Made by a program: the position numbers and the translations under genes | From: Physcia stellaris | Lineage: Eukaryota; Ascomycota; Lecanoromycetes; Caliciales; Physciaceae | Direction: 5' to 3' | Assembly (NCBI GenBank): GCA_018902385.1 | Contig: JABSSW010000010.1 | Coordinates: forward strand, 310,001-374,000 | Length of the DNA stretch: 64,000 bases | Notes under the pieces: model-generated | Seen by the model: only the letters and a program-made list of their open reading frames with translations | Databases searched by the model: none | Told to the model about the DNA's origin: nothing | In this document: piece by piece, positions 47,024 through 55,752 of the stretch | How the letters are laid out: each line of letters begins with the position of its first letter | Numbering within the stretch: position 1 is the first letter of the stretch

Positions 47024-47150
47024 AGAATAGAAGCAAAGCAAGAAGGTGATTCTGTAGGTAGAAGATGCATGAGGAGGTCTACGAGACCAGACGGCCGGTT
47101 AAGTACACGTTGGATGACTAATCCACACTAGCCTAGTGCCTGCCTCTTCT
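47024..47150 (-). repeat. 5' LTR of the Ty3/Gypsy fossil
   Basis: Partner of the repeat at 39879-40005, with the same length and termini, and GTGGG following at 47151-47155. Five of the six differences between the two LTRs are transitions. Confidence 0.9.
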
Positions 47151-47155
47151 GTGGG

Positions 47156-47618
47156 CATCATCTTCCATTTTCTTCTCAAGTTTTCGCTATCTCGACAATT
47201 CACGCCACGCTTCCTGCTCCATCATGTTGGCATGTGTCACGATGATGCCGCGAACCCCTATGATGATTGCAATCCACGAATGGCTGTCTCTGTCATCGAG
47301 TGTTGAGGTCATAGACCGCTTGCAACCCTGCGCTCCACACCTCCAACCTCCAAGGCGACAAAGACCCTTGACCCGCTTATAAATTCTTCTCTTTCTATGA
47401 CTTCATCCCCCACCTGTAGATAAACATTCCGCCATAGTACATAGACTCAAACACCTCGGCTGTTGTCGAAACAGTCAGACGCAGGTACCAAAGTATCCTA
47501 TTACCTTTAAATCACCCCCGTCAAGCTCCACTAAGTCCGCTCTTCATATATCATATTGCTCTGTGATTTGCATTGCGACTACTGTTCCTTTCCTATCAAA
47601 TCTATATCTTCCCCCGCA
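47156..47618. other. Intergenic, upstream of the ARA2-like gene
   Basis: Sequence of normal composition between the retrotransposon and the reductase start. The last 150 bp are pyrimidine-rich, as in many fungal promoters and leaders. No gene was seen. Confidence 0.55.
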
Positions 47619-48881
47619 ATGTCACCCACGACGCCTTCACTATCAACCCTGTTGCCACCGCTCATCTGCGGAACTGCCACCTTCAACGACCAATACAACC
47701 CGGATCCTTACAAACTACCAACAACCGAGATAGTTCACCGTGCATTGTCCCTGGGAGTTCGCGCATTTGATACCTCGCCTTACTATGGGCCAGCAGAACT
47801 GCTTCTTGGCAACGCACTGGACACTAACTTTGTGCGCGAAAAGGTGGCCCGGCGTGACTACTTTCTTCTTACCAAAGTTGGTCGAATCAGTGGCTCCGAA
47901 TTCGACTACTCCGCATCCTGGGTGAGGAAAAGCGTAAGCCGAAGCTTAGAGCGCTTGCGGACAGACTACCTCGACGTCGTTTACTGCCACGATGTTGAGT
48001 TCGTGTCCCACGAAGAAGTCTTAACAGCGGTGGTCGAACTGCGGAAGATCAGAGATGAATCGAGCTCAGTCAAGTATGTCGGCATATCTGGATATCCAGT
48101 GACGACACTTTGTGAAGTCGCAGAGATGATACTCGAGAAGACTGGCGAACCACTCGATATCGTTATGTCTTACGCCAATTTTACCCTACAGAATACCACA
48201 CTCAGCTCTTTAGCCCTCCCACGGCTAAAGAAGGCGGGTGTTGATGTCGTGCCGAATGCGTCGGTTCTTGGTATGGGCCTTCTCCGACATGCAGGTGTAC
48301 CCCAAGGTGCGCAAGGGGATTGGCATCCTTCACCTAACGAACTTCGCTCTACTGCCAAAGCGGCAAGTGACTGGTGTGCTGCGCGAAATGACAAGATCGA
48401 AAAGGTAGCCATACGGTTTGCTATTGAGACCTGGATGCGAGAAGGTGCAGTTGTAGGATCGAAGGGTGATCCTGCGTCCGGCATTCCTTGGAAACGCGAG
48501 ACGATCGAGAAATTTGGCGGTACAAAACTAGGCGTCAGCGTCATTGGGGTTAGTAAAGTGGAAGAGCTAGACGAGACGATGCGCGTGTGGCGAAGTATCC
48601 TCGATGGCCTTGAGAACGGCGAGGAGATTGCGCTAGAATCAAATCGAGGTATGGGCGAGCGACTATGGAGTCTTAAACGACAAGAAGAAGTGCGGAAGCT
48701 AGCCCGCGGTATACGCAAGGTGATGGGACCGTGGATCGACTATACGTGGCAAAGCCCTCCGCCAGGTTTTGTCAACAAGAGGTCGGCACTCGAAGAACCG
48801 AAGCAGCTTCCTACACCTGCAGCTTCGCCGAGTCCTGTGCCTTTCACTAGCTTAGGTGAAGCCTCATCCGATACGGAATAG
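47619..48881 (+). CDS. Aldo/keto reductase, ARA2-type D-arabinose 1-dehydrogenase
   Basis: Probably the NAD-dependent enzyme that oxidises D-arabinose to D-arabinono-1,4-lactone for D-erythroascorbate synthesis in the cytosol. A single exon of 420 residues from the ATG at 47619; the frame is open further upstream but has no other ATG. The AKR catalytic set is visible: Asp and Tyr in RAFDTSPYYGPAE (near residue 50), Lys in YFLLTKVGR (near 84) and His in VVYCHDVEF (near 122). The region DIVMSYANFTLQN and the C-terminal IGVSKVEELDETM fit ARA2-like family members. A low-complexity tail rich in Pro, Ser and Ala follows residue 395. Related L-fucose or galactose dehydrogenases of the same family are the main alternative. 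Confidence 0.85.
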   Translation: MSPTTPSLSTLLPPLICGTATFNDQYNPDPYKLPTTEIVHRALSLGVRAFDTSPYYGPAELLLGNALDTNFVREKVARRDYFLLTKVGRISGSEFDYSASWVRKSVSRSLERLRTDYLDVVYCHDVEFVSHEEVLTAVVELRKIRDESSSVKYVGISGYPVTTLCEVAEMILEKTGEPLDIVMSYANFTLQNTTLSSLALPRLKKAGVDVVPNASVLGMGLLRHAGVPQGAQGDWHPSPNELRSTAKAASDWCAARNDKIEKVAIRFAIETWMREGAVVGSKGDPASGIPWKRETIEKFGGTKLGVSVIGVSKVEELDETMRVWRSILDGLENGEEIALESNRGMGERLWSLKRQEEVRKLARGIRKVMGPWIDYTWQSPPPGFVNKRSALEEPKQLPTPAASPSPVPFTSLGEASSDTE

Positions 48882-49650
48882 TCCATTGAACGGTGGTATG
48901 ATATCCTTACAACAGTCAACGAATGAGCGATAGGTGATGCTCGATGTTTGCCATGCTGGCTCTGTGGTGGGTCCTTTAGCCATAACATTCTTAAACAACT
49001 TCTATATTATTGCAGGGCTAGAACACACCGATTGAAGAAATCATTGCTTGACTGACAAGCTAGATATCTAGATGAGAGCATGGAATACCAATACATGCGA
49101 AATATGCGAAATATCCGATATCCGATATGGATGAATGAATCCTTGAATTCTGAATGATCTGATCATATTAACTGTGAATATCATTTGGAGACTTTTGGAG
49201 TTGGGGTTGTGGATGTGATGAGCACAACTAACCCGCGTGTACCGCGCCGAGTCCCAGATCTATATGAAGGGCAGTTATCTCGAGCGAGCACGACATCAAG
49301 CCGTTTACAGCTGAGCCCACACATTTATTCAAGTGATACATGAAACCCGGAATGGTAAGAAATTCACAAGCATCAGAAATGGGAGGACCTCTTCGAATAT
49401 CTCTGTGTTCCAGTTCTCAGAAAGTCCAAGAGCACTGCTGGATACCCTTTCGCACATTGACGCCCCTCCAACAAGAGGCTCCTGATTGGTGCTCCGGCAG
49501 TGTGGCTGCATTCTGTAATGGAACCTGTAAGCGTGACTGCATTAGCGTGAGCAGCAGGTCCATCCAACTACTACCTTCTCAGTCATACAACTGTACCGAT
49601 ATGCTGTTCATACCGGATCCAAATCGATCATCGTACTATTGCACAGCAAA
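48882..49650. other. Intergenic
   Basis: The region between the reductase stop and the next gene. Short GATATCC/GCGAAATAT-type repeats occur near 49095-49130. A plus frame at 49340-49732 overlaps the next gene and has no recognisable content. No gene is called. Confidence 0.5.
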
Positions 49651-50973
49651 ATGGCTAGAGATATATACAACAACCCAGTCTGCACGTGCAAAGAGCTATG
49701 CACAAAATCGAATCAACCGCGGACAGCCTTAACCACAGAGACCAATCAGCCTACAAGCTACTTGATCGAGCAGGACACCACCCACCCCACAGGCTTCTTC
49801 CGTTTCCCTCCCGAGATCAGAGACAAGATCTATTTCCTCTCCTTCCGGCCAGACTGCACCCACAGCTTTGGCAAGTCCCAGCCGTGCTCGAAACGCCACG
49901 TCCATCAGTCCTCAATTGGACGCCGCAACGCCTGGAAATGGCTTGCGTTGTGTCATCAGTCATGTGCTGAAGCCTCTTTGTACCACCCTTTATGTCGAAA
50001 TGAGGTGAAGCTTATAGTAACCTCGGACGACTGTGCGCGATGTGAGTACGACGGTGCTCCGGTGCTTGAAGGCGCGCTCCATGCCCAAATAGCACCAAGA
50101 CTTGGAGATGGCTACCGGTGGGAGGAACATTGGCTGGCTAGGGTCAGGGATATCCTACTTGAGCTTGACACGGAAGAAATGGACCATGACCATGAACCGA
50201 GAGATAGCCCCAGGCACGATATCCAGCGCTTCTCGCACAACCTCGAGTCCGTCGTCTCATTTGTGGCGGGGTTGAGGTTTCTGGAGAAGTTTACGATGAG
50301 GGTCATGTGTACGTTCCACAAAACCATGTTGGCGAACCCAGTTATTGCAGAGTCTGTGACGCGACTTCTCAGCATCTTGAAGCAGAAGAAAGAGACTTAC
50401 TCGCTTAATGTCGGTATCATAGAAGTCGTTGTCGTCAAGGCGGCATCGGTGCTTCAGCAAGGTGCACCTGATCAAGTTACAGAGGGGAATACAACCGAGC
50501 CATTGCTGCAGATTGCAGCTTCAGTCGGTTTCAATTCGTCGGATATCACTACGAGTGTACTCAATGACCGGAGAAAAAATTATTCGACAGCCGCGGATAT
50601 CAGAGCACACCTTCAAATCGATCCTCCACTACCCACATTCGAAGTGTGGCGCGCAGCTACACTGCTGGAGAGGAGAAATGTCAATGTTCAGCTGGAGCTT
50701 CGCTTTCGCATAGCTGTCTTCGATGAAGATTTCGATGAGCTTTCTGAAGATGAGAAGAGAATCATCAGGCAAGATGAAGAGGCAACGGCGAACGGAGTGA
50801 TTATTGTAAGGCATCCTTGCGGTCCAACATATATTGAGGATACTGGTGGCTGTGTCCAGAATATTACCCCCAAGTATCCTAGGTACGGTACCTATGGTGC
50901 TGGGTCGGATATTGCGCCTCTTTACCTCATCGAAGACTTCTATCATGGATTAACAGCCGCAGCTGGATTTTGA
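49651..50973 (+). CDS. F-box-like fungal protein of unknown function
   Basis: A single-exon frame of 440 residues from the ATG at 49651 (MARDIYNNPVCTCKEL). Near residue 50 it reads FFRFPPEIRDKIYFLSF, the short LP-EIR-x-I motif typical of the large family of fungal F-box-like proteins, followed by a Cys/His-containing segment (WKWLALCHQSCAEASL) where these proteins often have LLLTCKQIHQEA. The middle includes SVVSFVAGLRFLEKFTMRVM. The last 120 residues are acidic (FDEDFDELSEDEKRIIRQDE). The family members may link substrates to SCF ligases, but that is not shown for this type. The gene shows no introns. A short exon upstream cannot be excluded. Confidence 0.65.
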   Translation: MARDIYNNPVCTCKELCTKSNQPRTALTTETNQPTSYLIEQDTTHPTGFFRFPPEIRDKIYFLSFRPDCTHSFGKSQPCSKRHVHQSSIGRRNAWKWLALCHQSCAEASLYHPLCRNEVKLIVTSDDCARCEYDGAPVLEGALHAQIAPRLGDGYRWEEHWLARVRDILLELDTEEMDHDHEPRDSPRHDIQRFSHNLESVVSFVAGLRFLEKFTMRVMCTFHKTMLANPVIAESVTRLLSILKQKKETYSLNVGIIEVVVVKAASVLQQGAPDQVTEGNTTEPLLQIAASVGFNSSDITTSVLNDRRKNYSTAADIRAHLQIDPPLPTFEVWRAATLLERRNVNVQLELRFRIAVFDEDFDELSEDEKRIIRQDEEATANGVIIVRHPCGPTYIEDTGGCVQNITPKYPRYGTYGAGSDIAPLYLIEDFYHGLTAAAGF

Positions 50974-51103
50974 TTAGGCCATTCGCTAGCTCTTACATCT
51001 CCCTGACAGCGGGCTATTCACCGCTCGACGGTCTCCGGGGATAGACTTACAGTACAGATTGCACGGGCCCAGTCACGGCAGCTAGTGTGCCTTCACCCAT
51101 ACA

Positions 51104-51388
51104 ATGGGAACCTTGATCATCATAGCCTACGACGGACCGTTCATCCTGTTCACCCACCTGACAGCCCAATCCGCACCGGCTTTGAGTTCCATGTTCCCAG
51201 AACATGGCGAACTGAGGCTGGAAGTGTCGGCTCTTCCCTACAGGAACCTGCAAATGAGTCTCGTTGGCTCGGTACCGATCATGGCTGCTGACTTCTATCA
51301 GAAGAGTCCCAGCGCACTGTCCGGGAAGGTTCTCCAATTGTCGAATCTGGACTTGGTTGTTGAGCTGGATTCACCTATCTCTCTTTAG
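51104..51388 (+). CDS. Small ORF, doubtful
   Basis: A 94-codon frame from the ATG at 51104. It alternates hydrophobic and polar stretches (MGTLIIIAYDGPFILFTHL, VLQLSNLDLVVELDSPI) in a way compatible with a small beta-rich protein. No homology is recognised, and it stands alone in the 730 bp between two genes. Competing minus-strand frames overlap it. Confidence 0.22.
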   Translation: MGTLIIIAYDGPFILFTHLTAQSAPALSSMFPEHGELRLEVSALPYRNLQMSLVGSVPIMAADFYQKSPSALSGKVLQLSNLDLVVELDSPISL

Positions 51389-51705
51389 CGAGAAACGATC
51401 AAGTCATGTTTTTCACGTTGTGTAACTTACAACAATGATGCGCATTTTGGGCTTTTTTACTGATCGTCTGGACCCTAGATATCGCACGCTCCAACAAGCC
51501 GAGAATCCTGATGTTGGGAAACCGTGAAGCTGTCAAATCATGTGACAAAATTGATTAGGGTTACCGGCTAAAGAGTACTATTATTCGAGTAGTTGAGCGT
51601 GTCGACGTACCTAATCGATAACATCGGCATATTAAAGTAAAATCTCGATGTTTCCGTCATGCCTGAATCCATTCCACATATTACCACACTACCACTGCTC
51701 CAGCC

Positions 51706-52868
51706 ATGTCGAACACCAACTCAAAAGACCACAGCGATATCAAAGATCTCAGAGCTACCGTTGCGTCCACATCTGCCCTAATTGCGACATTCCAGGCCTC
51801 ACTCAGCTCTGCCACTACGAGTACCTCATCGCCGTCAGAGATTGCCAGTCCGCCAAATCCTCTCCGCTTGCTCTCTGATGCCTGCGCTCTCCTGAAAGCA
51901 CAGACGACGAAGCTGTCTCTGCTGATACTCAATAAGCCTTTCACGCCTACAGCCATCACCTTCATCCTCAAGAACCTCTCGACAGAATGTCTCCCTGCAC
52001 TGATGAGCGCGGTGGAGCTGTGCTCACCCAAACAATATACCACTTTCCTAAGAGATCATATATCCGCGAATGTATCGAGAATCATGAGAGAGATGACCTC
52101 TTTTCTGGCTTGCATACCGGTTGAAGAGCAAAATATGGCGGCATCAGCTAGCGTTGACCAAGAAAGTGAAGGCAGGAATACGCTACCTTCCACTGGTGTC
52201 GTCTGGGAGATTTGCGATGCCCTGATCGCCCTTTCTTTACAAGGCTTGGTGGATGTCGCGATGAAAAAGGCAGACGCATATCACGCCCTGATCAAAGACG
52301 CTATCACGGAGCTGGAGGAATGGAATCCGGATGAGGACGAGGGCGATATCTTCGACTCTGGTGCTTCCACCGACTCCAACGACAACCGAAGTTCTGAACC
52401 GCCGCGCAACGCGGAGTCGCCGCCAACCGTTGCGCTGAATGCAATGACGCTCACGCCACCAGCCACACCAACACCCATACGGCAAATGTACGATCATTCG
52501 CTCGCAACATTACGTTTGATCCGACTGTTGTACCCAGCTCTACGCAGACGCCGCATACAGACCTTCCCACCTGTGAATTCATCTACCTCCCCGCTCAGCT
52601 ACCTACATCTTGGCAGGTTTACGCATTCGACAACCTGATGCAGCATCTTCGCGTGTTTTCAGAAATGGCAGATGACCTTGCTGGAGCACTCTACGGTGGT
52701 GATGAAGAGCAGGCTTCGGGGGGCCTGGAGATGCTGAAGATGCAAGCTTTCGAGTGTTTGGAGGAGCTCGACCGAAACTGGGATCAGAATCGGAAAGCAG
52801 ATGTGTTCACGGAGTGGAGCCAGAAGTGGATGAGAAGGCTTGAGGAGCTTGGTCCTAGCCATGGGTGA
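51706..52868 (+). CDS. GCIP/cyclin-D1-binding-protein-like protein, two exons
   Basis: Exons 51706-52572 and 52617-52868, with a 44-bp intron (GTGAAT donor, CAG acceptor) in phase 0, give 372 residues. The protein looks all-helical. The N-terminal part contains LLSDACALLKAQTTKLSLLI and the segment FILKNLSTECLPALMSAVEL. A polar, acidic insert follows near residues 205-250. The region around the splice reads LYPALRRRRIQTFPPVYAFD, continuing to EMADDLAGALYGGD and FECLEELDRNW. This layout resembles cyclin-D1-binding protein 1 (GCIP/CCNDBP1)-like proteins, which are conserved in filamentous ascomycetes without a settled role. The assignment rests on remembered motifs and is moderate. Splicing is well supported because it restores a continuous conserved-looking helix. 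Confidence 0.68.
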
Positions 52869-53845
52869 TGCGAAGTTCCCTGAGTGTCCTACCTGAACGA
52901 ACTCCTAGCCCTGACAAAGTGTTCGTCGCGAGTAAAGGCTGAACGCGCTTGGCGTGGTGCACTTACGTCACTGCTCTAACCGAGTTCATGCGATGGCTTC
53001 GTCCCGTCTTTGGCAACTTCCTTGACCACAACTCTGCCATCACCGTACAGACAAACTACTGTCTACACATCTTCAAGGTTAACCTCAATGAAGAACTCTC
53101 ATGGGTCTTCCCAGCAACGGCAAAGCTCGCTTCCGGCGCCGCATTGAAGGTGTATCTAACCTGAGACATTAGCCAGCGGCTACCTCCAGGCCACGTCTTC
53201 TTGTCGCGATGCATGATTAATTAGGACAAGACTCCCCTGTTTGGACTGGGGAGTCTATTTCACCTTCCACTAGCTCTTTGACTAAATTGCGGCTCCGAGC
53301 GATCCGTGGTACAAAGATCGTAGTGAATATATTATCTGGCTTACAGCTAGTTTTTTCACCTCTTCGTGGCGTCTTGCTCAAGTGCAAGTATCTATGATTG
53401 ACTGGCCATCGTGGTCCCTGGTCGACTTCCTCGCCCGCTAACTTAGTCTTGGTATTCTCTCTACGATAAATGCCTTGATTCTGTGGCTGTCGATTCACCG
53501 TTATGGGTCCCTAGCGCGCGCATCTAATGGTCTCCAGATCTTCAAACCACGTTGAAGCTCACGATCGGAAATGAAGGATCGCCACACTAAGACGGCATGA
53601 GATATATGATCTGGTCGATCAAAATCGATCGTAAAGCTAGATTCATGCTCTCGAATATGGAAAGTACATATATCTAGCGTTGGTCTGGTCCAGAAGAAAT
53701 ACTCTCTTTTTACCATCCGATTGTGCTTGTAATCAAAACACTCTTTTATTCCGGTTCTGTGAACCCTTTCATTCATTCTTGTACATTACCTACCAGGCAG
53801 GACCTGTATTGTAGATACTCCCTTGCAAAAAATTACTTATACATC
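52869..53845. other. Intergenic
   Basis: About 1 kb between two rightward genes. Small frames at 52949-53164 (plus), 53217-53498 and 53501-53776 (minus) show no recognisable content. The promoter of the secreted repeat protein lies at the right end. Confidence 0.5.
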
Positions 53846-55752
53846 ATGAGACACGAAATTCTACCCCTCGTCCTAAGCTTCAGCGGCATCAACTTCGCTG
53901 CGCCCCTTCGAAATTTGCACGGCCGCGAGGTGCCTCAAGAGCACTCCCACAACACCTTTCTTGACAGCGTCCGCACTAGTCTAGCCGCCAATAACCCCGA
54001 CAATATTCAGGACCCTGTCTTCGGTCTTCTCGGCAATGCTGCCGCTGCTGCCGGACAAGGTTCGATTGCGGACACTGACTGCCTACATCGGGCAACGGCC
54101 GATCAAGCTTTCACAAATGCTAAAGCCGCTGGAGATGTCGATGGAATGACCGGTGCCCTGATCTATGCCGCTCTAGAGCGGAATACAGGCAAAGTAGGGT
54201 TGGCAAGCGTCGATTGTAAGGCGATTGAAGCTAAAAACCCGGAGATTGCGGCCATCTCGCAACATCAGGTATGCAATTCTGATTTTGTGTTCTCGAAGAC
54301 TTAATTGATTCTGGGTAGGATCCTGCTTCTCCAGGGGCTGCTGCGAAGAACAAGGCAGTGACTCTTGAGTTGGCGAAGCAGATCGCATCTATCGGAGGCG
54401 ATCCCCAGGAAGCTCTCAAGTCTGGAACATTCGCTCCTGGACATGTTAATGATCCAACGGCGAAAGGCAATAGCTGTGATACCGCTGATGACGAGCCTGG
54501 GTGTATATTCACCCAGAACTTGCTCGTCGAAGACGCAACGGCAGCAGAAATCGATGCCGCAGTCGCCGGGGTCGCAGCTCCCGCAAGCCCTGCACCCGCC
54601 GCAGCTGAGGGAGCAGTTGCGAATTCTACCGCCACTGGAGCTGGAAACGGAACTTCCGCAGCAGTCTCAGCCAGCACAGGCCTGAGTACATCTACTGCCT
54701 CCATGAGTGCAGCAGAAGCGAATGCACCCTTCGCCAACGGCTCCACCTCATCGGCCTCTCCAGCGTCGGGCTCCGGCTCAGCATCTCCCTCAAAAGCAGC
54801 CTCCTCATCTGGTGCCGTCAACAACATCCAAACCTTCACCGGCTCCCTCGGCGGTCCACCCCCACCCGTAGCCTCCTCAGCTTCGGCTCGCCCATTCTCC
54901 GTCAACGGCGCCACATTCCTAAACCCCGGCGCAGCCCTCCAACGATCCTGCGCAATCCAGCACAACGCCTGCGCCGACGCCGCAAACTCAGGCTCGCTGG
55001 CCGGCGGGGTGGGCCAGTGTGACGAGCAGGAGCAAGCATGCACCGCCGCCTCTACCGCTCCCTCTCCATCCCCAACAAACAATAAAACCAAGCGCGCCCT
55101 CGACTTCGGCACCTGCACCAACCCAACCATCAAATTCGCCGCCGGGCTCGACGGCCGCAAGGAAGCCGCTTTCGCACCCGTCAATGCAGCGGACTTCGAC
55201 CACGGCAGCGCGCTCAATATAGGCGTCATCAGCGCCTTCATCTGCCAGCAGCTGGCCGACAAATGTAAAGCCAGCGCCGATGCCACAAGTGCGTGCGCGC
55301 GGGGCCAGAGCGCTGCTGCGGCGCTGAAGGGACAGGGGGCTGCGGATGCGTTTAATGCTGCGCTTGGTGGGGGAGGTGCTGCGAAACCGAATGCTGTTGC
55401 TGCTGCTGCTTCTGCTGTCGTTGCTGCTTCTACGCCCACCGCCCTCTTTACTCCCTCTACCCCAGGAGCCTCAACCTCAAACTCAACCTCAGCAACAAAC
55501 CCAACTCCAAACAAAAACATCCAACCCTTCACCAGCGCCCTAGGCGGCCTCCCCCCTCCCGTGATCCAATCCACAGGCTCACGCCCCTTCAGCGTCAACG
55601 GCGACACCTTTGTCAATGCCGCCGCGGCGCTGCAGAGGAGCTGTGCGGTGCAGCATAATGCTTGTGCTGATGCTGTGAACGCTGGAGGGATTGAAGGGGA
55701 TGTGGGGATGTGTGATGTGCAGGAGGGGGAGTGTGTTGCTGCTGGGCAGTAG
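53846..55752 (+). CDS. Large secreted Ala/Ser-rich protein with duplicated domain
   Basis: Exons 53846-54268 and 54319-55752, with a 50-bp intron (GTATGC donor, TAG acceptor), give 618 residues. The ATG at 53846 opens a signal peptide (MRHEILPLVLSFSGINFAAP), so the product is probably extracellular or cell-wall associated. Residues 20-235 form an N-terminal helical domain with paired Cys. A low-complexity Ala/Ser/Gly linker follows. Then comes a repeat at about 314-388 (RPFSVNGATFLNPGAALQRS, then CAIQHNACADAAN and a closing Cys pair). A distinct domain follows at about 405-492 (FGTCTNPTIKFAAGLDGR, HGSALNIGVISAFICQQL). A second copy of the repeat at about 545-618 (RPFSVNGDTFVNAAAALQRS) ends the protein. 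Similar Cys-containing modules recur in uncharacterised secreted proteins of filamentous fungi. Function unknown. Confidence 0.82.

Larger units (their letters stand above)
39879..47150 (-). mobile_element. Ty3/Gypsy LTR retrotransposon fossil, full length but broken
   Basis: A 7272-bp element inserted between PAM16 and the ARA2-like gene, coding on the minus strand. Two 127-bp LTRs bound it, and GTGGG is found directly outside both (39874-39878 and 47151-47155), a 5-bp duplication as expected for Ty3/Gypsy. Recognisable parts in coding order are Gag (about 46770-45550), a CCHC zinc knuckle near 45280-45240, a protease-like region (about 44590-44020), reverse transcriptase (about 43460-42450), RNase H (about 42170-41785) and integrase with zinc-binding and core parts (about 41240-40750). 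The order PR-RT-RH-IN separates it from Copia. The reading frames are broken, I estimate more than ten times. A purine-rich tract abuts the 3' LTR. The LTRs differ at 6 of 127 positions, so it is not recent but much younger than the fossil at the left end. A candidate primer-binding site (TGG...) abuts the 5' LTR. Confidence 0.9.

Noticed and set aside
48170-48718. 182-codon minus-strand ORF inside the ARA2-like gene
   Set aside because: Antisense shadow of a well-supported enzyme.
54231-55616. 461-codon minus-strand ORF opposite the secreted repeat protein
   Set aside because: An antisense shadow of GC-rich, Ala-rich codons; the plus strand has a signal peptide, intron and repeated Cys modules.
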